Shown: positions 1 through 6,654, numbered from the stretch's first letter. The stretch: 6,825 nt of DNA from Desulfobacteraceae bacterium (GCA_020349865.1 CP070700.1:3105094-3111918); one strand, 5' to 3'. Made by a program: numbers and translations. Notes: generated by a model from the letters alone, not told the origin.

Positions 1-1284
1 AAGGCATATGCGGACTTCAAGTCGTCTGTAAGAGCTGGCGTTTGACCTAATAGACGTTCCAGAGAGGGTTTTTTTACCTTGTCGAGCCTCATCTGCCCCT
101 AATATCTTTAAGCCTCGTTTAAGCTTTTCCCTGATCTCAAAATCTCCATCACCCTCAATGATATCAAAGTTTGACTTCAAAATATCAATGACAGGATGAT
201 AGGCAACACCCCGGCTGTAGGAAAGGCACTTGCCTTCCATAAAGGTTACATCCTCGTTTGCCACAGCCTTTCTAAACTCATATAAAAGCCTCGACTTGCC
301 AACTCCAGCTTCGGCCGTAATAGAAAAAGCCTGACCCCTGCCTTCTTTGGTTCGCTCAAAACCATCCAGTAATAGCTCAAACTCCCGCTCTCTTCCCACA
401 AATGGGGTCAGACCCCTTTCAGCACTGACGTCAAACCTTGTCCTCCGTGTACTTGGGGCAATCACCCGATAGGCTTTTACTGCACCTTCTTTGCCTTTAA
501 TTGCATGTTCACCCAAAGACTCACACCTAAAAAGCCCTTCAGTAAGTTTGTACATCTCATCGGTAACATAAGTGCTACCCGGTTCTGCTAATCCCTCCAT
601 GCGGGAGGCCAGATTGACCGTATCTCCTACGGCTTTGAATTCTACTCTGAGGTCATTACCTAATGTACCTACAACCACAGGGCCAGTGTGGATGCCTATT
701 CGCATTTTAATTGGAGGTATCTTTTCTTTCTCCTGCTTTATCTTCTCACTATACTTTGTCATCTCCCGGTGAATGGCATAGGCAGATCGGATTGCTCTCT
801 GGGGAGCATCTTCCAGTGCAATGGGGGCACCAAAAAGAGCCATAATTCCGTCACCGGTGAACTCATTGACTGTACCCTCATAGTCATGGACTTTATGAAT
901 CAGGATCTCGTAAATCTTATCCATGATGGTGTAGGCTTCCTCCGGGCCGAGTCTTTCGGATAGCTGGGTAAACCCTTCCATGTCGCAGAACATAACGGTG
1001 ACTTGCTTTCGTTCACCCTCGATTCTATCTCTTTGAGATAGAATCTTTTCCGTCAGACCCTTGGGAAGGTATCGTTGAATCTTGGTTAGTTTTTCATCAA
1101 AAGAAAGATCTTTAAGAGGTGCTTCTGATGGTTTTCTAAATTCATGCCCGCATTCGCCACAGAATTTATGAGATGGGAGATTACCGTAACCACACTTTGG
1201 ACAGATTATATCTAATTTATTTCCACATTCGACACAAAATTTTATCCCTTCTGAATTATCAAATCGGCACTTTGGGCATTTCAT
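1..1284 (-). CDS. Double zinc ribbon - class III nucleotide cyclase - AAA ATPase signalling protein (5' part, cut by left edge)
   Basis: The first 428 codons are present; the 3' part lies beyond the window. Residues 1-48 form two zinc ribbons (C3xxC6/C17xxC20 and C28xxC31/C42xxC45). A linker (about 49-88) leads to a class III cyclase domain (about 90-275), which would make cAMP or cGMP. Its metal-binding aspartates are D101 (FCDMEGFT) and D145 (FTGDG), and the transition-state pair is N224/R228 (NLASR). A P-loop ATPase begins near 290 (TPFVGRERE) with Walker A AEAGVGKS at 324-331, where the usual first Gly is Ala. Proteins of this layout are typically around 1,000 residues and cytosolic, with STAND/MalT-like ATPase and repeat regions downstream. 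The ATG at 1284 has AAGG at 1292-1295, seven bases upstream. Two oddities: the purine-specifying positions are E141 and K217, not the usual Lys and Asp/Thr, and the frame loses family character after about residue 400 (possible frameshift at the T7 run, 69-75). The domain call is firm; the nucleotide product and the signal sensed are unknown. Confidence 0.9.
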   Translation of the reverse strand, partial: MKCPKCRFDNSEGIKFCVECGNKLDIICPKCGYGNLPSHKFCGECGHEFRKPSEAPLKDLSFDEKLTKIQRYLPKGLTEKILSQRDRIEGERKQVTVMFCDMEGFTQLSERLGPEEAYTIMDKIYEILIHKVHDYEGTVNEFTGDGIMALFGAPIALEDAPQRAIRSAYAIHREMTKYSEKIKQEKEKIPPIKMRIGIHTGPVVVGTLGNDLRVEFKAVGDTVNLASRMEGLAEPGSTYVTDEMYKLTEGLFRCESLGEHAIKGKEGAVKAYRVIAPSTRRTRFDVSAERGLTPFVGREREFELLLDGFERTKEGRGQAFSITAEAGVGKSRLLYEFRKAVANEDVTFMEGKCLSYSRGVAYHPVIDILKSNFDIIEGDGDFEIREKLKRGLKILGADEARQGKKTLSGTSIRSNASSYRRLEVRICL

Positions 1285-1487
1285 TTTCTTACCTTAAACA
1301 CGAGGTTAATAATGAAAATACTCGTTGCTTCTGACATTTTGATAATGAGGGTGTACCAAGAAGCTTAAATACCTTATTCAACGAGAAGGCTGCTTCAATT
1401 CGGGACAGGCGCAGATTCTGAGCTTAGAGCATCTTCAGGTGATTTCAACGATCGGGTGCGCTTCAATCTGAGGTCAATAGGTGGCTC

Positions 1488-1541
1488 CTAACAGAACAGT
1501 ATGCCCCGCCAAGAGCGAGGTGGACAAACTTTGAGGGTCAT
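1488..1541 (-). CDS. 17-codon ORF with strong ribosome-binding site, possible leader peptide
   Basis: The frame reads MTLKVCPPRSWRGILFC and ends with TAG. A full AAGGAGG (complement of 1546-1552) lies four bases before the ATG at 1541, the best Shine-Dalgarno match in the window. It sits about 80 bases downstream of a TTGACA promoter candidate and 203 bases ahead of the cyclase gene, in the same direction. This arrangement would suit a translated leader. It would equally suit the surviving 5' end of a lost gene or part of a repeat, since the patch has a different base composition. No family is recognised. Confidence 0.25.
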   Translation of the reverse strand: MTLKVCPPRSWRGILFC

Positions 1542-1617
1542 TTAACCTCCTTAGTGAGTTAGAGTCGGTAGCTTTTCAAAAGGGAATATGAATGGTGGGT
1601 CTATGGTCTATATCGCT

Positions 1618-1646
1618 CAAATATTATTTCCTATAAAATATGTCAA
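1618..1646 (-). promoter_or_regulatory. Leftward sigma-70-type promoter candidate upstream of the cyclase
   Basis: On the minus strand, a perfect TTGACA (complement of 1641-1646) is followed after 17 bases by TATTTG (complement of 1618-1623), which matches only three of six -10 positions. TAATAT at 14 bases is a better hexamer but too close. The surroundings are very AT-rich (about 25% G+C). It would drive the small ORF and then the cyclase, about 330 bases from the cyclase start. The -35 match is strong and the -10 weak. Confidence 0.35.
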
Positions 1647-1690
1647 GAAAATTGCATTTAGGGTACAGCACAATCATAAAGTTGCAGAGC

Positions 1691-1716
1691 GAGTAGATAC
1701 GCCTTAAAATCTACTC
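1691..1716 (-). repeat. Perfect 8-base inverted repeat over the stop codon of the ligase gene
   Basis: GAGTAGAT (1691-1698) and ATCTACTC (1709-1716) can form an 8-base-pair stem with a 10-base loop in the leftward transcript. The right arm includes the TAG stop of the acyl-CoA ligase gene (1711-1713). No T tract follows in the transcription direction, so it is not a standard intrinsic terminator. It may protect the 3' end of the operon mRNA or assist termination. No better terminator was seen between here and 1285. Confidence 0.35.
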
Positions 1717-3423
1717 CGTTTTCAGCATTTCGCGCAATTTTCGCTTCAAAACTTTGCCAGCAGGACTCACTGGGATAGCATTCAAAAACTTTACTTCTCT
1801 TATCTTTTTATAGGCAGCCACCTGTGAATTGACATGTTCCATGAGTTCCTCTGCCGTGGCATTAGCCTCTTTTCGGAGTTGAACAAATGCAACCGGTGCC
1901 TCTCCGACACGAATATCATATTTTCCCACTACCGCGCACTGTTCCACGGCTTGATGCTTGAACAGCACCTCTTCTAATTCACGTGGATAGACATTGTAAC
2001 CTTTGTATATGATCATATCTTTCTTGCGATCGGTGATGTAGAAATAGCCATCATCATCTTCCTTGCCGATGTCTCCGGTATGCAGCCAACCGTCTTTAAG
2101 AACTTCGGCTGTCTCTTCGGGTTTGTTCCAATAGCCCTGCATAACCTGAGGACCTTTTATGCAGATTTCACCTTCCTTGCCGGGAGGAAGATCTTCCCCG
2201 GTTACTAGATCTACGACCTTGCATTCAGTGTCAAAGACGGGCATTCCCACCGCGCCGACACGAATTTTGGATCGATCCGGCGGAGTGTGGGTGGCACCCA
2301 TCGTACACTCAGTCAGTCCATACCCTTCGCAAACCGCTCCGGAGAATGCATCCTGCATTTTTTCGAGGACCGACTTTGCCAGGGGAGCAGCACCGGAGGA
2401 AGCAATCTTGACTCCAGATATATCATATGAATCAAAATCTGGATGGTTTACTAATTGAATATATAATTGAGGAGCTCCTCCCAAAACGGTAGCTTTATAT
2501 TTTGAGATGGCATCTAAATACTCCTTCGGCTCAAATCTCGGAAAAACCACCATGGTTGTCCCACCAAAGATCATCACGTTTAGAGCGCCGATGCTTCCCA
2601 TGGCATGAAACCACGGAACCACGACCAAGGCTGTCTCCTGATCCCTTGCTGTAAGTCTATCCTTAATGGGGTCTACACCTGGAGGATAAACCTGGATCGG
2701 AACGCCATCTTTTATTTCTGTTTGGGCTCCAGACGACCAGTTGGCATACTGAATAACGTTGACCACAACATTGTAATGGGTGAGCATAACGCCTTTGGAA
2801 ACACCGGTTGTCCCCCCGGTATAGGCTAAATGGGCTAGATCACTGAATACATCAATTTCAACTTCGGGCACCTCAGGCTGATGGTCTTTTAAGAGAGGAG
2901 CCATATCAATAGTGTCAGGTACGAGGATTTTTTCCAATGGTTTTAAAGGTTGAATAACTGGATTGTAACAATCTGCCAGGCTCGTTGTGATTATTTTTTC
3001 CACTTTTGTTTCGGGTATAATTGAGGCAATACCGGGATATACTAAATCAAGAGAAATTAAGATTTTCGCTTCTGAATCATTTAATTGATACTGCGCTTCT
3101 TTAGGAGCCAATAAAGGACTGAGCGGTGTAAAAATAGCACCCACCTTTAAAACCCCGTAATACGCAATAGCGAATTGAGGACAGTTTGGCAGATGAATGG
3201 CTACCTTTTCACCTTTCTTTAAGCCCACAGACACCAAAGCATTAGCAAACCGGTCTGCTAGATTTTTTAGCTCGCTATACGTGAGTTCCATACCTCCGAA
3301 GATGATGGCCAGACGGTTCGGTACCCGGGCTGCCGTGTGATCCAGAATAGAATAGACCGGTTGTTCCAGGTAATTGAGACTCTTGGGCCATTGATCCGGC
3401 CACGCATTAAAATTCTTAGCCAT
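1711..3423 (-). CDS. AMP-forming fatty acyl-CoA ligase (acyl-CoA synthetase)
   Basis: This 570-residue ANL-superfamily enzyme should activate a carboxylic acid with ATP to an acyl-adenylate and transfer it to coenzyme A in the cytosol. Visible motifs are the phosphate loop YTGGTTGVSKG (201-211), YGLTE (368-372), GWLHTGD (445-451), the hinge region DRKKDMIIYKGYNVYP (465-480) and PAGKVLKR with the probable adenylation lysine K557. Length fits medium/long-chain ligases. Residues about 228-262 look longer than usual between the phosphate loop and the VVVPWFHAMG segment (268-277), probably a surface insertion; this is judged without an alignment. The start has GGGAGG (complement of 3428-3433) four bases upstream. 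It is the last gene of the operon, 41 bases after the SDR, and the only enzyme here that makes CoA esters from free acids. Chain length and structure of the acid cannot be read from the sequence; an aromatic or branched acid is possible. Confidence 0.95.
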   Translation of the reverse strand: MAKNFNAWPDQWPKSLNYLEQPVYSILDHTAARVPNRLAIIFGGMELTYSELKNLADRFANALVSVGLKKGEKVAIHLPNCPQFAIAYYGVLKVGAIFTPLSPLLAPKEAQYQLNDSEAKILISLDLVYPGIASIIPETKVEKIITTSLADCYNPVIQPLKPLEKILVPDTIDMAPLLKDHQPEVPEVEIDVFSDLAHLAYTGGTTGVSKGVMLTHYNVVVNVIQYANWSSGAQTEIKDGVPIQVYPPGVDPIKDRLTARDQETALVVVPWFHAMGSIGALNVMIFGGTTMVVFPRFEPKEYLDAISKYKATVLGGAPQLYIQLVNHPDFDSYDISGVKIASSGAAPLAKSVLEKMQDAFSGAVCEGYGLTECTMGATHTPPDRSKIRVGAVGMPVFDTECKVVDLVTGEDLPPGKEGEICIKGPQVMQGYWNKPEETAEVLKDGWLHTGDIGKEDDDGYFYITDRKKDMIIYKGYNVYPRELEEVLFKHQAVEQCAVVGKYDIRVGEAPVAFVQLRKEANATAEELMEHVNSQVAAYKKIREVKFLNAIPVSPAGKVLKRKLREMLKTE

Positions 3424-3464
3424 GTAGCCTCCCGTTTGCTTTTGAGTTTTAAGTAGTGTGAAAA

Positions 3465-4295
3465 TTAATCCTCAATCCGCATCTCTTTACGAGTTTTCTT
3501 TATATCTCGTCTCATCATCGAGATTATCAATCCAGGATTGATTCGGTGCAGCCACCATAAAACTTTCGCAAGGCCCGTCACCACGATTATCGCCTTATTA
3601 GATTCGACTCCGCGCAATATCACCAATGCACATTCTTCCGGTGTTATCCCAAATCGTTCGGGAAGCGATTTGAGCATTTTTTCGCGGTCGATTTTAATCA
3701 TTTTGCTTGTATGGAAAATCGGCGTTTTAATATATCCGGGACAAACTACACTGACTTTCACGCCAAGGTCTGCACCCTCCACTCGTAGTGCATTTGAAAG
3801 TCCCACAACACCATACTTGCTCGCAACATAGGAAACGGTACCTGGAAAGGGGATCAGACCTTCAATAGAGGCGGTGTTTATGATATGCCCGTAACCTTGT
3901 TTGACCATAAGCGGGTATGCAGCGGCAACGCCATTGACAACGCCAAAAAGGTTTACATCGAGCACACTCCGCCAGTCATCAATGGAACAGTCTCGGACTT
4001 CACCGCCGATGGCTATGCCTGCGTTATTGAAAATATAATCCAGCCCGCCATATCTGGTTGCCGTATTGTCAACGAGGTTTTTAACGGCTTTGAAGTCTGA
4101 AACATCAAGCATTTCAGCTTTTCCTTTATGGCCAGCGTTACCTAATAAAGCAGCGGTTTCCTCCACTAACGTTTTGTTTATATCAGCAAGGATAACGCTC
4201 GCCCCTCGCTGGGCTAATTCTTGTCCGAGCGCACGTCCTATGCCAGAAGCCCCGCCAGTCACAATTGCAACCTTGTCTTTGAATGGATTTACCAA
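3465..4295 (-). CDS. Short-chain dehydrogenase/reductase (SDR), TTG start
   Basis: This 276-residue classical SDR would interconvert a hydroxyl and a keto group with a nicotinamide cofactor. It shows the glycine motif TGGASGIG (13-20), NNAG (90-93), N115, catalytic S143, and Y156xxxK160. D38 at the end of the second strand (VILADIN) favours NAD(H) over NADP(H). The core ends near residue 230. The C-terminal stretch 234-270 is hydrophobic and then basic (IIVVTGLAKVLWWLHRINPG, then MMRRDIKKTRK), suggesting contact with a membrane or an oily substrate; it is too interrupted to be a confident transmembrane helix. Translation most likely starts at TTG (4293-4295): AGGAGG lies five bases upstream and an in-frame TAG four codons upstream excludes a longer form. 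It is third in the operon. A beta-hydroxyacyl or secondary-alcohol substrate is an inference from the neighbours. Confidence 0.93.
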   Translation of the reverse strand: MVNPFKDKVAIVTGGASGIGRALGQELAQRGASVILADINKTLVEETAALLGNAGHKGKAEMLDVSDFKAVKNLVDNTATRYGGLDYIFNNAGIAIGGEVRDCSIDDWRSVLDVNLFGVVNGVAAAYPLMVKQGYGHIINTASIEGLIPFPGTVSYVASKYGVVGLSNALRVEGADLGVKVSVVCPGYIKTPIFHTSKMIKIDREKMLKSLPERFGITPEECALVILRGVESNKAIIVVTGLAKVLWWLHRINPGLIISMMRRDIKKTRKEMRIED

Positions 4296-4441
4296 ATTAT
4301 CCTCCTAGCTATTCCACGAGTCATTTATTTCGGTGGTGATTTGCTACCTAATTTTGACCATGCGTTTTCCTTTATGGGACGAAGACCAGAACCCAAAGAT
4401 CGATTCGGTGGCTTTACCTGACCGTTTTCGACTCCATTTGG
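4296..4441 (-). other. 146-base gap inside the operon with an in-frame open stretch after the preceding stop
   Basis: This gap is much larger than the other two in the operon (17 and 41 bases). After the TAA of the decarboxylase-family gene (4442-4444), the same frame stays open for 38 codons (4328-4441) before a second TAA (4325-4327). It is rich in Pro, Gly, Ser, Lys and Asn (for example VKPPNRSLGSGLRPIKENAW) with few hydrophobic residues. No start codon with a ribosome-binding site for an extra gene was found, and no strong hairpin. It ends with the ribosome-binding site of the SDR. Confidence 0.4.
4301..4306 (-). promoter_or_regulatory. Ribosome-binding site that decides the TTG start of the SDR
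   Basis: AGGAGG on the minus strand is followed by ATAAT and then TTG, an ideal five-base spacing. There is no ATG or GTG in frame between this site and the conserved VAIVTGGASGIG region, and TAG lies in frame just upstream at 4305-4307. Initiation at TTG is therefore the only start consistent with the conserved N-terminus. Confidence 0.85.
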
Positions 4442-5227
4442 TTATAGTGAATCCAGCTTCATGAATGCATAGGGTGCGAATTCAATCTGATCAACTTCAG
4501 CCACAACACTGCCCGGCAGCATGGTGTTGTTACCTATGGTGTATATAGCACCGAGAACTCGAACAACCTCTACATCACTCCATGGGTCATGATCCGAAGA
4601 CCGAAACACCAGCTCAGCTTCTCCCATCTCCATAGAGTTTGGCCGAAACTCCACCACTTCACTGATAAGACGCGGATTGTAATCAAATCCATCTCTTCCG
4701 GGCGCCGGAAAATACTTAAAATTGTAAATAACGAGATCCGGGTTTGACGCCATCCTCTCGATAATCATTTTTTGAGCGACCTCATCATTGAATCTACCGG
4801 TGAGCTTTGCTCGAACCTCCAGAAATCGCACTCCATGACGCTCCGTCCATCCTTCCACTTCTTCCCCATCGCGTTTAAGGTATATGTTTCCGATTTTTTT
4901 CGGATAACCGAAAATCTCACGACCGAGGATCAAAGCCATGTCGTCTGTAACAGGCATTGCAAGGCAATAGGCACCCTCTTTCCCATTGAATTCGGCCTGT
5001 AAGAAAAGTGCGCTTTCTAAATATGTCACGCCAAAATTGGTTTTGGGATAGTTAGCGACGAAAGCAGCACCGACAGGCAAAGCGGAAGGCTTAAGCGGCG
5101 GTGGAAGTAATCTTTTTACCACTTCCTGCTTGGTTTCAAAGTAAACAGTTAACATTTCGGCATCGTAGAACTGTCCTTTCTGCTGATAATTCTTGGCGAT
5201 TTCTTCCAAAGATTTGACGAAACTCAT
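4442..5227 (-). CDS. Acetoacetate decarboxylase family protein
   Basis: At 261 residues this is full length for the family (about 245-265). Characterised acetoacetate decarboxylases split acetoacetate to acetone and CO2 through a Schiff base on the first lysine of a PKK motif, whose acidity is raised by its neighbour. Here the motif is GREIFGYPKK (102-111), giving K110 as the probable Schiff-base lysine and K111 beside it. An acidic residue in TYLE (E71) probably matches the conserved active-site glutamate. The family also holds members with aldolase, dehydratase or cyclase-like activity, so the substrate is open. The start ATG has AAGGAGGG (complement of 5236-5243) eight bases upstream, placed directly behind the stop of the dehydrogenase gene (gap 17 bases), which implies co-transcription. 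In this setting a beta-keto acid from acyl-CoA metabolism is a reasonable substrate, by inference. The frame reopens in phase after its stop for 38 codons. Confidence 0.9.
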   Translation of the reverse strand: MSFVKSLEEIAKNYQQKGQFYDAEMLTVYFETKQEVVKRLLPPPLKPSALPVGAAFVANYPKTNFGVTYLESALFLQAEFNGKEGAYCLAMPVTDDMALILGREIFGYPKKIGNIYLKRDGEEVEGWTERHGVRFLEVRAKLTGRFNDEVAQKMIIERMASNPDLVIYNFKYFPAPGRDGFDYNPRLISEVVEFRPNSMEMGEAELVFRSSDHDPWSDVEVVRVLGAIYTIGNNTMLPGSVVAEVDQIEFAPYAFMKLDSL

Positions 5228-5244
5228 GATATAGTCCCTCCTTT

Positions 5245-6474
5245 TTACATTAACTCCATAGCAACCAGTGCCAGAGTTTCATTAACCCCATCCTCGATCA
5301 TAGAGGCTCGGGCATCCCGAAACATTTTCTCAACCGAATATTCCCTGCTAAGGCCATATCCGCCAAAGATCTGGATGGCCTCGCTTGCTACCTTAAATGC
5401 ACACTCTGTGGCAAGAACCTTACAAGCCACGGCGTGGGGGGCTGAGGGAGGATAATTTACTGCATTGTAAAGAGCCATTCTTCGGGTTAAGGCGCGCGTA
5501 GACTCGATCATTGCGAACATATTAAAGAGTTTTAGTTTGATGTTCTGATGTTCGAAGATGGTCTTTCCGCCCTGGATCCGTTCCTTAGAGTATTTGAGTG
5601 CTTCATCAAAGGCGGCCTTGGCCAATCCGCCAAAAATGATACCCATGGCCCCATTTACCTGCGCCAGGCTCGCTTCTCGAAAGCTTTCTAAAACAGCCGG
5701 ATCTGGAACGACCATCCAGCTCTTGGGAATTTTAACATCGTCAAAATAAATCTCCCCTTGGTTCAACGGACGCTGTCCAATCTTGTCTAGCGGTCTTCCC
5801 CGGGAAATGCCTGGCAAGTTTAAGCGAACGACAGCAACTCCTGTCCCTTGCATTCCTTTGGAGGGATCCAGACAGACAGGGAGACTTGCATGGGTAGCGA
5901 TGGTTCCGTTACTGACCCATGCTGATTTTTGGCCCTTTATGATGTATTCATCTCCTTTTAGTTCTGCTGTAACGTTAGGGATTATTTTGGGATCTTTGGT
6001 TTCCTCTGTATGCGCCAGTACCCAGTCTGTGCCATGGTCCGGCTCAGTGACGGCCCAACAACCGATTAACTCGGCTTTGGTATCCTCACAATAATCGCGT
6101 GCCCATCCCTGTAACTCAGGGTCAGGAGAGAGAGCTGCCAGAGCAAAAGGCATGCTATCAACACCAAAGCTGATTGCCAAACCGGAATCAGCGTAGCCCA
6201 TTTCTTCAAAAATCAAGACTAATGACAATGGGTCCAAATCTCCCACCATCCCTCCGACCGTCTTTGGTATAGGGATCTTATGGAGGCCTAGTTCTCGATA
6301 TTTTTTATAGACATCCCACAGGGTTGAACCCTCGGCGACCACATCAGCTGGGTCATGGAGCTTATCCAAATCAATCCCAGCCGGCCGCATCACCTCCGCA
6401 CCGAATTTTCTAGCCGTATCACGCATATTTTTCTGCTCAACGGTAAGGTTAACGTCCAGATCTCTGAAACTCAT
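5245..6474 (-). CDS. Acyl-CoA dehydrogenase (FAD)
   Basis: This 409-residue protein matches the acyl-CoA dehydrogenase fold from end to end. It should oxidise an acyl-CoA to the 2,3-enoyl-CoA, passing electrons to an electron-transfer flavoprotein (none encoded here). Visible motifs are the N-terminal helical domain (about 10-130), CWAVTEPDHGTD (139-150), FAD-contact segment AWVSNG (185-190), and the C-terminal helical domain with QIFGGYG (368-374) followed by MFRDAR (384-389). The position that usually carries the catalytic Glu (YEGT in medium-chain enzymes) reads MIEDGVNE: aligned on the Gly, the base position is D395 with E394 just before it. The alternative base position used by isovaleryl- and long-chain enzymes aligns to A268, next to E267. 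Substrate may therefore be unusual, or the local alignment may be shifted by one. The start ATG has AAGGGG (complement of 6482-6487) seven bases upstream. It is the first gene of the operon. Confidence 0.94.
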   Translation of the reverse strand: MSFRDLDVNLTVEQKNMRDTARKFGAEVMRPAGIDLDKLHDPADVVAEGSTLWDVYKKYRELGLHKIPIPKTVGGMVGDLDPLSLVLIFEEMGYADSGLAISFGVDSMPFALAALSPDPELQGWARDYCEDTKAELIGCWAVTEPDHGTDWVLAHTEETKDPKIIPNVTAELKGDEYIIKGQKSAWVSNGTIATHASLPVCLDPSKGMQGTGVAVVRLNLPGISRGRPLDKIGQRPLNQGEIYFDDVKIPKSWMVVPDPAVLESFREASLAQVNGAMGIIFGGLAKAAFDEALKYSKERIQGGKTIFEHQNIKLKLFNMFAMIESTRALTRRMALYNAVNYPPSAPHAVACKVLATECAFKVASEAIQIFGGYGLSREYSVEKMFRDARASMIEDGVNETLALVAMELM

Positions 6475-6517
6475 TATTCTGCCCCTTTCTACAAGATTTA
6501 TGCTTGTTAGTGCTAAA

Positions 6518-6543
6518 TTTATAGTTGGAGCTAATCACTTCAA
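6518..6543 (-). promoter_or_regulatory. Weak promoter candidate for the four-gene operon
   Basis: Between the terminator at 6579 and the dehydrogenase start at 6474 a promoter is expected. On the minus strand, TTGAAG (complement of 6538-6543) and TATAAA (complement of 6518-6523) are the best boxes, but the spacer is only 14 bases, shorter than the usual 16-18. An activator-dependent or different sigma-factor promoter is equally possible. No convincing palindromic operator was seen. Confidence 0.2.
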
Positions 6544-6578
6544 TGGATCATTAAGAACACTTTTTTTTCTTTGATCTT

Positions 6579-6623
6579 AAAAAAAGGGTGCGGAAACTCT
6601 TATAAAATGAAAGTGTCTCCGCA
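6579..6623 (-). terminator. Rho-independent terminator, leftward
   Basis: In the leftward transcript the arm TGCGGAGACACT (complement of 6612-6623) pairs with AGAGTTTCCGCA (complement of 6589-6600). The stem is 12 positions with one A-A mismatch and one G-U pair, and the loop is 11 bases. It is followed by CCC and seven T (complement of 6579-6585). The T tract follows the stem only in the leftward direction. It most likely ends transcription of a leftward gene lying to the right of the window, insulating the operon. Because it sits about 105 bases before the dehydrogenase start, an attenuator role cannot be excluded. Confidence 0.75.
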
Positions 6624-6654
6624 TACCAGGATATAGTGAGACCTCAAATGTGCA

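Larger units (their letters stand above)
1285..1710. other. 426-base spacer between the cyclase gene and the acyl-CoA ligase gene
   Basis: No long gene is supported here. By hand count, 1381-1560 is about 50% G+C while 1621-1680 is about 25%, so the middle looks like a separate piece of DNA. It contains a leftward promoter candidate, a 17-codon ORF with a strong ribosome-binding site, and a plus-strand frame open for 40 codons (1369-1488, then TAA) that includes GDFNDRVRFNLRSIGGS but has no start codon or ribosome-binding site. I do not recognise that sequence. It could be a remnant of a gene or insertion sequence, or a dispersed repeat. Confidence 0.5.

Noticed and set aside
572..963. Plus-strand open frames opposite the cyclase
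   Set aside because: They lie entirely within the well-supported cyclase domain on the other strand and show no family features or ribosome-binding site.
1281..1337. 18-codon minus-strand ORF whose TGA overlaps the ATG of the cyclase gene
   Set aside because: The ATGA overlap suggests translational coupling, but no Shine-Dalgarno sequence precedes its ATG and the peptide is not recognisable.
1321..1385. Inverted repeat CTCGTTG / CAACGAG
   Set aside because: Only seven bases with 51 between, no T tract; expected by chance in a spacer of this size.
4325..4441. Very short ORFs (MESKTVR, MVKIR) in the gap between the decarboxylase and the SDR
   Set aside because: Seven and five codons with no ribosome-binding site.
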